NCBI RefSeq assembly: GCF_000402035.1
Contig: NC_021294.1
Coordinates: 496,001-560,000 of the forward strand
Reading direction: 5' to 3'
DNA: 64,000 nt
From: Caballeronia insecticola
Lineage (GTDB): Bacteria; Pseudomonadota; Gammaproteobacteria; Burkholderiales; Burkholderiaceae
Of this stretch, positions 42,772 through 52,208 are shown one piece after another. The translations under genes were made by a program, and so were the position numbers. The notes under the pieces were generated by a model. The model saw nothing but the letters and a program-made list of their open reading frames with translations. It did no database searches and was not told the DNA's origin. Every line of letters begins with the position of its first letter. The first letter of the stretch is position 1.

Positions 42772-44229
42772 TCAGTGCGCCGGATTCTTGTTGGTTGCAT
42801 CTGCAACTTCTTGCGCTGCATCATTCGCATCCCAGCCGCCGCCCAGCGCCTTGACGAGCGCCACCGCGACCGTGCGTTGCTGACCGTGAATCTGCACGTC
42901 CTGACGCTCGCTCGTGAGCAGTTGCTGCTGTGCGGTGATCACGTCGAGATACGCAACGAGGCCGCCCGAATAGCGATCGTTCGCAAGCGACAAGAGGCGT
43001 TGCGCATCGTCGACGGCCGCGTGCGATTGTTTCGCTGCACCATCGAGCACCGACAATCCGACGATACCGTCCTGCACCTGCTGAAACGCGCCGAGCACGG
43101 TCTGCCGATAGTTCGCCACCGCCGCGACATAGCCTTCGCTCGCGAAGTCGACGGCGGCCGCGCGACGTCCACCGTCGAACACGACCTGACTCGCCATCGT
43201 GCCGATGGTCCACAACAGACTCGGCGCGGAAATCAGACTGGACAACGCAGTGCTTTCCCAACCGACGGTGCCGTTGAGCGTCAGGCTCGGAAAGAACGCC
43301 GCTTTCGCGACGCCGATCTGCGCATTGGCCGCGGCCATCGCGCGTTCGGCGGACGCGACGTCCGGCCTGCGCTGCAACACGTCGCTCGGCACGCCGAGTG
43401 GAATCGACGGCACGGGCCGCTCGCCGAGATCCGGCGCAATCGAAAATTGCGGCGCGGGCGTGCCGACCAGCGCGGCGATCGCGTGCTCGAATTGCGCGCG
43501 CTGATTCACGAGCAACTGCGCCTGCACGCGCGTGGAATCGAGCTGTGCTTGCTGCTGCAATACATCGAGGCCCGACACCGCGCCGAGATCGTGCTGCGTC
43601 TTCACGTAATCGAGCGCTTTCTTTTGCAGACCGACGGAGCGGTTCAGCACATCGATTTCGGCATCGAGCTCGCGCATCGAAAAGTAGGCGCTGGCGAGAT
43701 CGGTCGTGAGCACGAGGCGCGCATTGGCGAGATCGTCGCGCGACTGTTCCGCCGATGCCTGCGCGCCTTGCACTTCGCGACGAATGCGGCCGAAGAGATC
43801 GACGTCATAACTGACGGTGGGCGCGAGCTTGAGATCGTTCTGGACGGTGGTTGCGTTCGGCGTGTTGTAGTTGTTGACCGGGCGATTCTTCGAGATGCGC
43901 GAGCGCGATGCGTTTGCGCCAAGATCGATTTCGGGCAGCGCGAACGACGACGTTTGCGCGAGTGTCGCGCGGGCCTGTTCGTAATGCGCGCTCGCGGCGG
44001 CGAGCGTCTGATTCTGCGCGAGCGCCTGCGTTTCGAGCGTGTTCAATGTGGCATCGTCGAAACTTTGCCACCAGTCGGGCGCAAGCGGCGCATGCGACGG
44101 TGCACCGACGCGCCAGTACGAATCCGTCTGCCATGTCGGCGGCGTTTCGGCGGCCGCGCGCTTGTAATCAGGCCCGACCGTGCACGCGGCAAGCAGAGAA
44201 AGCAACGCGAGCGATGCAACCCGCTTCAT
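42772..44229 (-). CDS. Outer membrane efflux lipoprotein, NodT/OprM family
   Basis: 485 aa with a lipoprotein signal (LLSLLAAC at about 9-16, Cys lipidation site). The mature protein has the duplicated OEP architecture: TVGPDYKRA start, PDWWQSFDDATLN, ARATLAQTSSFALPEIDLGANASRS, then RRPDVASAERAMAAANAQIGVAKAAFFPSLTLNGTVG, the typical OprM second-half motif. It forms the outer-membrane exit of the RND pump. Its start overlaps the adaptor stop by 4 bp (ATGA). Confidence 0.94.
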   Translation of the reverse strand: MKRVASLALLSLLAACTVGPDYKRAAAETPPTWQTDSYWRVGAPSHAPLAPDWWQSFDDATLNTLETQALAQNQTLAAASAHYEQARATLAQTSSFALPEIDLGANASRSRISKNRPVNNYNTPNATTVQNDLKLAPTVSYDVDLFGRIRREVQGAQASAEQSRDDLANARLVLTTDLASAYFSMRELDAEIDVLNRSVGLQKKALDYVKTQHDLGAVSGLDVLQQQAQLDSTRVQAQLLVNQRAQFEHAIAALVGTPAPQFSIAPDLGERPVPSIPLGVPSDVLQRRPDVASAERAMAAANAQIGVAKAAFFPSLTLNGTVGWESTALSSLISAPSLLWTIGTMASQVVFDGGRRAAAVDFASEGYVAAVANYRQTVLGAFQQVQDGIVGLSVLDGAAKQSHAAVDDAQRLLSLANDRYSGGLVAYLDVITAQQQLLTSERQDVQIHGQQRTVAVALVKALGGGWDANDAAQEVADATNKNPAH

Positions 44230-45461
44230 GATGCGGCCTTCTGATTCGACGGATGCTGCTGGTCTTGCGGCGCGATCACGACATGGTCGCCGTCCGCGAT
44301 CGAATCGCTCGGATTGACGATGACCTTGTCGGTCGGCTCGATGCCGCTCTCGATCTCCAGCGACTGTCCGAGATCCTGCGCAATCACGATCTTGTTGAGA
44401 TGCACGTGTCCGTCCGCATCGACGACAGCGACACGCGGACCTTCCGCGCGAAAGAGCAGCGCGTTGCCGGGCACCAGCAGGCGCGCGTGCGCGGCAGCGG
44501 GCAGCGCGACCTGCACATAGGCGCCGGGCCGCAGGAGGCCATCGGGATTGGGCAGCCTCACTTCGACTTGCAACGAACGCGTAGGCACGTCGATCGCGCC
44601 GGAGACGTGCGTGATCTTGCCGTGAAATTGCTGGCCCGGCAGTTCGGCCTGCATGATCGTCACCTCCTGTCCGACCGACACGTTTTGCGCATACGCTTGC
44701 GGAAGTTGCACGAACACGCGCAACGGGTCCGACTGCGCGAGCGCGAACAGCGCGCGGCTCGTGCCGCTGCCTGCGTCGATGAGATCGCCGACATCGACAT
44801 TGCGCTGCGTGACCACGCCCGCGAACGGCGCGACGATGCGCTTGAAGGATTCGAGCTGACGCAGGCGCTTCACGTTGGCATCGGCGGCGGCGAGATTCGC
44901 GACATCCTGGTTGTACGTGCTCTGACGTTCATCGAGTTCCTGTTGCGAGACCGCATCGCGCTGACGCAGTTGCTGCCATCGTTCCAGCGAACTCTTCGCA
45001 AGACCGAGGCTCGATGCGGTCTGGTCCCGTTGCGCGACGGCTTGCGCAAGCTCCTGATCGATCTCGGGCGTATCGAGATCGGCGAGCAACTGGCCTTGCT
45101 TCACGCGCGTGCCGATATCCGCATACCAGTGAAGCAGATAGCCGGTGGCGCGCGCATAGATCGGCGACTCGACGAAGCCGCGCAGCGTGCCCGGCAAGGT
45201 GGTCTCGCCGCCGCCGTCGGTCTGCGTCGGCAGCACCACGTTCACGTATTGCTGCGCGTTCTGTTGCGTGCGCGTGGCGATAGAACGGTTGTGCATCATG
45301 TCGGTGACGACGGTGCGCGCGGCGCCGAGCGCGAGCAGCGCAAGCACGATGACGAGCGCGATCTTCGCGCGTTTCCATTCGACATGGCGCGGCGGCAGCG
45401 CGGGCCCTTCGTTCGGGTCGCGTGCGGGAATCGCAAGCGATGCGTGGTTCTTTTCGGTCAT
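44226..45461 (-). CDS. RND efflux periplasmic adaptor (membrane fusion protein)
   Basis: 411 aa with one N-terminal membrane anchor (about 32-52), a lipoyl-like region (GFVESPIYARATGYLLHWYADIGTRVKQGQLLADLD), a long helical hairpin and the beta-barrel domain (IVAPFAGVVTQRNVDVGDLID, VRLPNPDGLLRPGAYVQVAL). It bridges the RND permease and the outer-membrane channel. The gene sits 21 bp downstream of the permease gene and overlaps the OMP gene, forming a complete tripartite pump operon. Confidence 0.94.
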   Translation of the reverse strand: MTEKNHASLAIPARDPNEGPALPPRHVEWKRAKIALVIVLALLALGAARTVVTDMMHNRSIATRTQQNAQQYVNVVLPTQTDGGGETTLPGTLRGFVESPIYARATGYLLHWYADIGTRVKQGQLLADLDTPEIDQELAQAVAQRDQTASSLGLAKSSLERWQQLRQRDAVSQQELDERQSTYNQDVANLAAADANVKRLRQLESFKRIVAPFAGVVTQRNVDVGDLIDAGSGTSRALFALAQSDPLRVFVQLPQAYAQNVSVGQEVTIMQAELPGQQFHGKITHVSGAIDVPTRSLQVEVRLPNPDGLLRPGAYVQVALPAAAHARLLVPGNALLFRAEGPRVAVVDADGHVHLNKIVIAQDLGQSLEIESGIEPTDKVIVNPSDSIADGDHVVIAPQDQQHPSNQKAAS

Positions 45462-45482
45462 GTCCGTGATCTTGCTGTGATG

Positions 45483-48400
45483 TCAGTGTTGGCCGTTCGC
45501 GTCGTGTTGCGGCGACTGTCTCTTGCTCGCGGCGCGGCGTGCAAGGCGTGCATGAATGCCTGCAAAAACGAGCGGCACGAAAAAGAGTGTGGAAACCGTG
45601 GCGAACAGCAGCCCGCCGATCACCGCGCGGCCGAGCGGCGCGTTCTGCTCGGCGCCTTCGCCGAGGCCGAGCGCCATCGGAATCATGCCGATGATCATCG
45701 CGAACGCGGTCATCAACACAGGGCGAATACGGCTCGCGCCTGCTTCGAGCGCGGCCGTGAGCGGTGGCATGCCGGCGTTCAGACGTTGCCGCGCGAACGA
45801 GACCATCAGGATGCTGTTCGCGGTGGCGACGCCCATCGTCATGATCGCGCCGGTGAGCGCGGGCACGCTCAAATGCGTGCCGGTGAGAAAGAGCATCCAG
45901 ATGATGCCGGCGAGCGCGGCAGGCAACGCGCTCACGATGATGAGCGGATCGATCCACGACTGGAAGTTCACGACGATCAGCAGATACACGAGCACAATTG
46001 CCATCGCCACGCCGACGCCGAGTCCGAAGAACGACGTGCGCATGGTTTCGACCTGACCGCGCACGACGATCTGACTGCCGCGCGGAAGCGTCTTGCGTGC
46101 TTCGTCGACGAGATGATTCACCTGTCGCGCGACGCTGCCGAGATCGCGCCCTTCGACGCTCACGAACAGATCGATCACCGGGCGGATGTTGTAGTGCGTG
46201 ACCACGGCGAACTGACTCTGCGGCGAAATGCGCACGAGATTGCCGAGCAGTTGCGTGGGCCCGTTGATCGATGCGGACACTGGCGTGCGCAGCAGTTCGT
46301 CGATCGATGAAACTTGATATTGCGGCGTCTGCACCGCGAGGTTGTACTCGACGCCGTTACGCGGATTGAACCAGAAGCCGGGCGCCGTTTGCGAACTGCC
46401 CGAGAGCGAAACCAGCACGTTCTGCGCGACGTTGCTCGCGGAAAGATTCAACTGTTGCAGACGCGTGCGGTCCATCTGCAAGTCGATGGTCGGCTCGTCC
46501 AGCTTCTGCTGAATGTGCGTATCGACGTTGCCGGGAATCATGCGGATCTGCTTCATCAACTTGCTCGCGACTTCGAAGTTCGCCTGCGCGTTCTGCCCTT
46601 GAATCTGCACGTCGACGGCGGCGGGCAGACCGAAGTTCAGAATCTGCGTGACGATATCCGCGGGCTGAAAGAAGAATTCGACGCCGGGAAAGCGACGCGG
46701 CAGAAGTGCACGCAGTTCGTCGATATACGTTTGCGTGGGCGCGTGATCGGGCTTCAAGGCAACCTGAATCTCGCCGTCGAGCGTGCCGATCGTTCCCGCA
46801 TTGCTGTACGACAGATTGATGCCGCTATAGGGCAGACCGAGGTTATCGAGGATCGTCGCGAGTTCGTCTTGCGGCACGATCTGGCGCACGACCTTTTCGA
46901 CCTGATCGGCGAGACGCGCGGTTTCCTCGATGCGCGTGCCGGTCGGCGCACGCATGTGCATGCGGATATCGCCGGCATCGACGCTCGGGAAGAAGTCTTC
47001 ACCGAGCACAAAAACAAGGCCCGCGGAGAGCAGACAGAAGCCGAGGAACAACGAGGCGAACATGCGCCTGCGTACGAGCAGCGTCGAGAGAATCACGATA
47101 TACGCGGCGCGCATGCGCTCGAAACCGCGATCGAAACGACGATGCATGCGTACGAAGAGATTCGCTTTCGCCTTCGCATCGGGTGCGTGCGCGTGGCCCA
47201 TCAGCAGCATGGCGAGCGTCGGCACGAGCGTGCGCGACAGAATGTACGACGCGATCATCGCGAACACGACAGCCTCGGCGAGCGGCACGAACAGGAAACG
47301 CGCGACCCCGGTCAGGAAGAACATCGGTACGAACACGATGCAGATGCACAGCGTCGAGACGAGCGCCGGCACCGCGATTTCGCCTGCGCCTTCGAGAATC
47401 GCGTCGTGCAGATTGGTGCCCATGTGCAGATGGCGCTCGATGTTCTCGATGGTGACGGTCGCATCGTCCACCAGAATGCCGACCGCGAGCGCGAGGCCGC
47501 CGAGCGTCATGATGTTGATGGTTTGCCCGAGCGCATGCAGCACGATCAGCGACGAGAGAATGGAGAGCGGAATCGAGATCGCGATGATGCAGGTGCTGCG
47601 CCAGTTGCCGAGAAAGAGCAGGATCATGGCGGCAGTGAGCGCAGCGGCGATAAGCGCCTCGCGCACCACGCCCTGCACGGCGGCTTTCACGAACACGGAC
47701 TGATCGAACAGCGCGCTGATGTTGAGGTCCGGCGGCAGCGACGCGCGCGCCTGCGGCAGCAGATCCTTCAACGTATTGACGATGGAAAGCGTCGACGAAT
47801 TGCCGTTCTTCAGGATCGAGATCAGCACACCGCGACGTCCGTCCTGTCGCACGATGTTGGTCTGCGGCGAGAAGCCGTCGCGCACGTGGGCGACTTCGCG
47901 CAGATACGTGGTCGCGCCGTTGATCGTGCGCACGGGAATGTCGTTCAGTCCCGCGACCGTCGTGGGCGAACCGTTCATGTTGATGGTGTATTCCTTCGGG
48001 CCGATCTTCGCGGTGCCCGTCGGCAGGATCAGGTTCTGTGCATTGACCGCTTGCACGACATCGGTGGGCGTGAGGCCTTTGGCGAGCAGCGCGCGCGTGT
48101 CGAGATCGACGGAGACGAGGCGCGTCTTGCCGCCATAGGGATAAGGCACGGCGGCGCCGGGAATCGTCACCAGTTGCGGGCGCAGGAAATTGAGCGCGGT
48201 GTCGTTGAGGTCCTGCTCGGATTGCTTCGGGCTCGAAAGACCAAGCTGTATCACCGGGATGCTGGACGCGGAATAACTGATGACGAGCGGCGGCGTCGCG
48301 CCCGGCGGCATCTGCTTCAATTGCGCCTGCTCGACGGCGACCGTCTGCGCGATCGCGGTCTGGATGTTCGCCGTCGGCTGCAGAAACAGCTTGATGATCG

Positions 48401-48668
48401 CGATGCCCGGCAGCGATTGCGACTCGATGTGCTCGATGTTGTTGACCGTGGTCGTGAGACTGCGCTCGTTGACCGACGTGATGCGATTGGCCATGTCCTG
48501 AGCGGAGAGACCGGTGTAATTCCAGATGATGCTGACGACGGGAATATCGATTTCGGGAAGCACGTCCACGGGCGTCGTCAAGAGGACGAAGGGCGTCGCC
48601 AGCAGAATCATGATGGCCATCACGATAAACGTGTAGGGCCGCTTAAGCGCAACGTTGACTATCCACAT
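45483..48668 (-). CDS. RND efflux permease
   Basis: The ATG at 48668 (MWIVNVALKRPYTF) is preferred over the upstream frame to 48734; 1061 aa, full length for the family. Twelve membrane helices with two large periplasmic loops. The TM4 proton-relay motif GGLALAVGILVDDATVTIENI is intact, and a second-half GVATANSILMVSFARQR matches. The N-terminal loop has IIWNYTGLSAQDMANRITSVNERSL. It is closer to hydrophobe/amphiphile exporters than to heavy-metal CusA types, but the substrate is not predictable. It is the first gene of the pump operon. Confidence 0.93.
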   Translation of the reverse strand: MWIVNVALKRPYTFIVMAIMILLATPFVLLTTPVDVLPEIDIPVVSIIWNYTGLSAQDMANRITSVNERSLTTTVNNIEHIESQSLPGIAIIKLFLQPTANIQTAIAQTVAVEQAQLKQMPPGATPPLVISYSASSIPVIQLGLSSPKQSEQDLNDTALNFLRPQLVTIPGAAVPYPYGGKTRLVSVDLDTRALLAKGLTPTDVVQAVNAQNLILPTGTAKIGPKEYTINMNGSPTTVAGLNDIPVRTINGATTYLREVAHVRDGFSPQTNIVRQDGRRGVLISILKNGNSSTLSIVNTLKDLLPQARASLPPDLNISALFDQSVFVKAAVQGVVREALIAAALTAAMILLFLGNWRSTCIIAISIPLSILSSLIVLHALGQTINIMTLGGLALAVGILVDDATVTIENIERHLHMGTNLHDAILEGAGEIAVPALVSTLCICIVFVPMFFLTGVARFLFVPLAEAVVFAMIASYILSRTLVPTLAMLLMGHAHAPDAKAKANLFVRMHRRFDRGFERMRAAYIVILSTLLVRRRMFASLFLGFCLLSAGLVFVLGEDFFPSVDAGDIRMHMRAPTGTRIEETARLADQVEKVVRQIVPQDELATILDNLGLPYSGINLSYSNAGTIGTLDGEIQVALKPDHAPTQTYIDELRALLPRRFPGVEFFFQPADIVTQILNFGLPAAVDVQIQGQNAQANFEVASKLMKQIRMIPGNVDTHIQQKLDEPTIDLQMDRTRLQQLNLSASNVAQNVLVSLSGSSQTAPGFWFNPRNGVEYNLAVQTPQYQVSSIDELLRTPVSASINGPTQLLGNLVRISPQSQFAVVTHYNIRPVIDLFVSVEGRDLGSVARQVNHLVDEARKTLPRGSQIVVRGQVETMRTSFFGLGVGVAMAIVLVYLLIVVNFQSWIDPLIIVSALPAALAGIIWMLFLTGTHLSVPALTGAIMTMGVATANSILMVSFARQRLNAGMPPLTAALEAGASRIRPVLMTAFAMIIGMIPMALGLGEGAEQNAPLGRAVIGGLLFATVSTLFFVPLVFAGIHARLARRAASKRQSPQHDANGQH

Positions 48669-48853
48669 TGAGTCGTTCGGAAAATGCTTTTGAGGGGCGC
48701 GGCAACGCAAAGACATGCAGCGCGCGAGACGCAATGACGGAGCGAGGCAGGCGGTTCGCCATCTGTGCCGCTATGGTAGTGGCCGGGTGCCAACGACAAT
48801 ATGGCTTGAAAATGGCGTTTCTGTCAGATTAGGCGATTTGAAAGCAAGCATAC

Positions 48854-48883
48854 GAAAGCGCGCGGTCAGGACCGCGCGCTTTC
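48854..48883 (-). terminator. Terminator of first DUF4148 gene
   Basis: GAAAGCGCGCGGTC and GACCGCGCGCTTTC are fully complementary, 28 bp downstream of the minus-strand gene's stop. The stem is very strong; only a short TTTC run closes it. Confidence 0.55.
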
Positions 48884-48910
48884 ATCGATGAGAAGTGGAA
48901 TAGTCAGGCG

Positions 48911-49177
48911 TCAGCGCAGGTAACTGTCTGCATTGGGCGCGAGGTTCGGAAAGCCGGGCTGAGTGCGATAGACGCTCGCGCCGGTAAAGATGCCTTCCTT
49001 GATGTCGAGGAACGTGCCGGGATACCGGTTGTCCTGTTCGCCTGGACGGTAGCCGGCGCGTTCGGATTTGACCAGATCTTCTCGAACCTGCTGTCGTGTG
49101 AGTCCATTCGATTGAGCGAGCGCGGTGAGCGGCGCTGCACAGAGAACGACGAGCGTCATGCGGATGGCAAGCTTCAT
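48911..49177 (-). CDS. DUF4148 family secreted protein
   Basis: 88 aa starting at ATG after GAGGAGTTCGCC. A signal peptide ends A-L-A-Q. It is followed by the DUF4148 core: SNGLTRQQVREDLVKSERAGYRPGEQDNRYPGTF. Small periplasmic proteins of this family are abundant in Burkholderiaceae; function is unknown. A paralogue lies 226 bp upstream in the same orientation (49404-49670) with the same GLTR-Q-V motif. Confidence 0.88.
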   Translation of the reverse strand: MKLAIRMTLVVLCAAPLTALAQSNGLTRQQVREDLVKSERAGYRPGEQDNRYPGTFLDIKEGIFTGASVYRTQPGFPNLAPNADSYLR

Positions 49178-49403
49178 GGCGAACTCCTCATGCGGATTGA
49201 TGGGACGAACGCGGCTGTTGACGCAAGCGCGGTGTTCGAACAGCCGCGTTGCGATTGTAGGTTTCCGAAAATGAAGCGCTTAGCCCGTATGAGGCGATTC
49301 TCGAACGATTGCGCTAAAGAGGCAGGGCGGAGGGCGAGCGAGACGGCGCGGGAACGTTCGTGGCGGACGGCAGCCGCGCGGGTCTCGTGATGCGATGGAT
49401 GGC

Positions 49404-49670
49404 TTATTGCGAATTCTGCGGGGCCGATTGTCCCGAGGCGGACGATCCTTCCGCCGACGAACCATAGGCGGTCGACGATTGCAGTTTATCTTCCGCGGCC
49501 TGGATGTTGTTGGGATAGAAGGCGTCGCGTTCGGACGGGTTATAGCCGGCTTGCTCGACGCGTTGCAGATCCGCCTTGACCTGAGCGCGCGTGAGACCTT
49601 CGGATTGCGCGAACGCGGCCAGCGGTGCGGCGGCCAGTGCAATGACTGCGATGCGTGTGACTAGTTTCAT
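49404..49670 (-). CDS. DUF4148 family secreted protein (paralogue)
   Basis: The ATG at 49670 follows GAGGAGTACGCC; 88 aa. Signal peptide MKLVTRIAVIALAAAPLAAFA, core SEGLTRAQVKADLQRVEQAGYNPSERDAFYPNNIQAAEDK, then a Ser/Gly/Gln tail. It shares length, signal-peptide style and the GLTR-x-Q-V core with the gene at 48911, indicating an old duplication. Periplasmic location is predicted; function is unknown. Confidence 0.88.
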   Translation of the reverse strand: MKLVTRIAVIALAAAPLAAFAQSEGLTRAQVKADLQRVEQAGYNPSERDAFYPNNIQAAEDKLQSSTAYGSSAEGSSASGQSAPQNSQ

Positions 49671-49935
49671 GGCGTACTCCTCAAGCGTGTGAAGGATGAA
49701 CGCGGCGTGCGGTTGCGCGATTTGCAGCGTCGGCACGGTTACCACAGCCACAGGTGCATTCTATTTGTCGTACCGTGACGACATGCTGGCGTTCAGATGG
49801 CGCAATGGTCAGATTGGAGCGGGCGCTGAATGAATGTTGAAGGCGGGGTGAGGGCGTCTGTAAAGATGCGCAGCCGGTGATAGACTCGCCCGCGATACGC
49901 GTTTTGCCTGTGCATCGTGCGCACTGTGTCTTGCT

Positions 49936-51294
49936 TTGAATATCGCATCGGGAACCGATAAATTGCCGTTCAATCTACCGACCACGGCCACCGCGCCGTT
50001 TTGTCCATCCGAAGTCAAAGGCTCCGTCGCTGTCGCGCCGTCCGCGCCGTTATGGAAGAAGCTCTTGCAGTTCGCGGGTCCGGGCTTGCTGATTTCGATC
50101 GGCTATATGGACCCTGGCAATTGGGCGACGGATATCGAAGCGGGTTCGCGTTACGGATATAACCTGCTTTTCGTCGTCGTGCTGTCGAGCCTCGCGGCGA
50201 TGGTGCTGCAATGTCTTTCGATGCGGCTTGGCATTGTCACCGGAAAGGATCTCGCGCAATTGTCGCGGGAGCGTTATTCGAAGCCGGTCGCGAATGTGCA
50301 ATGGATGCTCGCCGAGTTGTCGATCATCGCGTGCGATCTCGCGGAAGTGCTGGGCGGCGCGCTTGCGTTTCACTTGTTGTTCGGTGTTTCGTTGATATGG
50401 GGTGTGGTGCTAACGGCATTCGACACGCTGATCGTGCTTGGCCTCAAGGGCAAGAATTTTCGCGATCTCGAAGCGATCATGCTGGGACTCATCGCGACGA
50501 TCGGCGTGGGCTATGTCGTCGAACTCGTGCTCGTGAAGCCCTATTGGCCATCGGTTGCGGCGGGCCTTGTGCCGTCGATTCATGCGTTGAGCGGTCGCGA
50601 GCCGCTTTATCTCGCGATAGGGATTCTCGGCGCGACGGTAATGCCGCATAACCTGTATTTGCATTCGTCGATTGTGCAGACGCGGGTGGTCAATCGGGAT
50701 GCCAAGAGCCTCGCATCCGCGATTACGCTTTCGCGGATCGATACCATTGTGTCGCTGGTGCTTGCGTTGCTGATCAATGCGGCGATTTTGATTCTGGCGG
50801 CGTCGGCTTTTCATGCGACGGGGCACACGCAGGTTACCGAAATCGAGGATGCGTATAAGTTGCTTGCGCCGATTGTGGGGACGGGGCTTGCCGCGGTTTT
50901 GTTTGCGGTGACGTTGTTTGCTTCAGGACAGAGCTCGACCTTTACGGGGACGATTGCGGGGCAGGTCATTATGGAAGGGTTCCTGCAACTGAAGATTCCT
51001 TGTTATCAGCGGAGGTTTATTACGCGGGCGTTGGCGCTTGTGCCGGCGTTGATTGGTGTGTACTGGCTCGGGAATGGGGCGGTGGGGAAGTTGCTGGTTG
51101 CGAGTCAGGTTGTGTTGAGTCTGCAATTGCCGTTCGCGCTTTATCCGTTGATTCGGATGACGAACGATCGGGGGGTGATGGGGGCGTTTGCTAATGCGGG
51201 GTTTATGAAGGTTGTGGCTTGGGGGTTGTTTTGTTTGATTAGTTTGGCTAATTTGTGGTTGGTGGTGCAGACGGTGGTGGGGTGGGTGGGGTGA
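49936..51294 (+). CDS. mntH: Nramp-family divalent metal (Mn2+/Fe2+) transporter
   Basis: The TTG at 49936 is the only usable start found; 452 aa with 11 membrane helices. Nramp motifs are intact: GPGLLISIGYMDPGNWATD in TM1 (metal-binding D-P-G-N) and GATVMPHNLYLHSS in TM6 (metal-binding M-P-H-N). It imports Mn2+ or Fe2+ with protons. The last 400 bp use G- and T-ending codons almost exclusively, unlike the first 900 bp, yet the protein motifs run on normally. No metal-responsive leader was recognised upstream. Confidence 0.93.
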   Translation: MNIASGTDKLPFNLPTTATAPFCPSEVKGSVAVAPSAPLWKKLLQFAGPGLLISIGYMDPGNWATDIEAGSRYGYNLLFVVVLSSLAAMVLQCLSMRLGIVTGKDLAQLSRERYSKPVANVQWMLAELSIIACDLAEVLGGALAFHLLFGVSLIWGVVLTAFDTLIVLGLKGKNFRDLEAIMLGLIATIGVGYVVELVLVKPYWPSVAAGLVPSIHALSGREPLYLAIGILGATVMPHNLYLHSSIVQTRVVNRDAKSLASAITLSRIDTIVSLVLALLINAAILILAASAFHATGHTQVTEIEDAYKLLAPIVGTGLAAVLFAVTLFASGQSSTFTGTIAGQVIMEGFLQLKIPCYQRRFITRALALVPALIGVYWLGNGAVGKLLVASQVVLSLQLPFALYPLIRMTNDRGVMGAFANAGFMKVVAWGLFCLISLANLWLVVQTVVGWVG

Positions 51295-51681
51295 GGGGGT
51301 GGTTTCTGATGAGTGTGGAAACCTGCGATGATGTGTCGCGGACTTTACGGCGGTGCTGCTTTCGGTTGCGGCGGCTCGTCGGCTCGTCGGCCTTTGCGGA
51401 CGCTCGCCGTTCCGGCGATTTGCGGCTGCAGCACCTTGCATTGCAGTCGTTGACGACGCGGTACGGTTGAGTTAGCTTCGAAGAGAATTTAAACGAGTCT
51501 TCACGACCCTTAGCGGACTTCCAGCCCGTCGAAGGTCAATCGCTCTTCGCAAGGTGAAGCAGACGCTCATCAGAGAGTCCGCCGACGACTCATCGGTTTC
51601 TACTGTCGCTCGCGCCGTCCTGGAACTCGCACTCGAACGACTGCATCACGTCACATTGCCTTGCTCAACCGAGGCTACCAT
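51295..51681. other. Gene-poor junction between mntH and the accessory island
   Basis: No supported gene. Short open frames exist on both strands (for example a 53-codon frame from 51309), but they have no ribosome-binding site or recognisable product. A GGCTCGTC motif is directly repeated near 51375. Composition becomes less GC-rich after about 51480, where the island seems to begin. No tRNA or obvious attachment site was found. Confidence 0.35.
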
Positions 51682-51960
51682 CTACGAGCGGCACAAGCAC
51701 AAACGCTTCAACCCCCGGGAGATTCCCACGTATACCGAGCGGTCCACATCGATGAACACGTAGCAGCCGGGGAAGTCGGTGGAGGGCCCGAGCTTGGTGA
51801 GCAACTCACGTCGAGCGCTCTTGAACCCCACAAACGTGGTGGCCGACAGCGGCGATTGGAGAGCGGTCTTCAAGCGTTCCAGGTGCGCCGGGAGGACTGA
51901 CGCCACCAGTTCGTCGAAGGTGTGGGTACAGTTGTCGATGGGCACGGGCCGTGCTCGCAA
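51682..51960 (-). pseudogene. Truncated GIY-YIG nuclease gene
   Basis: The 92-codon frame opens with a helical N-terminal part (LVASVLPAHLERLKTAL), then the GIY-YIG core start: FPGCYVFIDVDRSVYVGISRG, followed by LKRLC. After this the frame reaches a stop, whereas GIY-YIG domains continue with a catalytic Arg helix and a late Glu. The catalytic half is therefore missing, and no continuation was found in the other frames. The start codon (TTG at 51960) is uncertain. This is best read as a decayed mobile or repair nuclease. Confidence 0.6.
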
Positions 51961-52208
51961 GAAACAGAAAGAGGCTGATCATACCCGAGCACGCAGGGCA
52001 TACATGGCCATAGTCCCACGAGGAGCAAAAAAGCGCGCCTAAGAGGCATGCTCGCCGGAACCAGCATCCGTCCGGCGCAAAGCCAACGCGGCAGGGCAAC
52101 CCGTGATGCCGCCAATACTTCGCGTATGTGGTCTGCCCGGCAGCAGGTGGCACTAGGCCGATCCGGCGTGCTATGTTCTCAGTCGGAACAAGCTGAAACC
52201 AAAGGACC

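Noticed and set aside
42046..44244. A 732-codon plus-strand open frame
   Set aside because: Antisense to the response regulator and the NodT/OprM channel genes, which carry full family motifs.
46314..48671. A 785-codon plus-strand open frame
   Set aside because: Antisense shadow of the RND permease; no ribosome-binding site and Arg/Asp/His-rich composition.
51309..51470. A 53-codon ORF after mntH
   Set aside because: No ribosome-binding site and Arg/Leu-rich low-information sequence; it may be repeat-derived.
51554..51763. A 69-codon plus-strand frame opposite the GIY-YIG fragment
   Set aside because: No family resemblance, a poor start context, and an overlap with the recognisable GIY-YIG sequence on the other strand.
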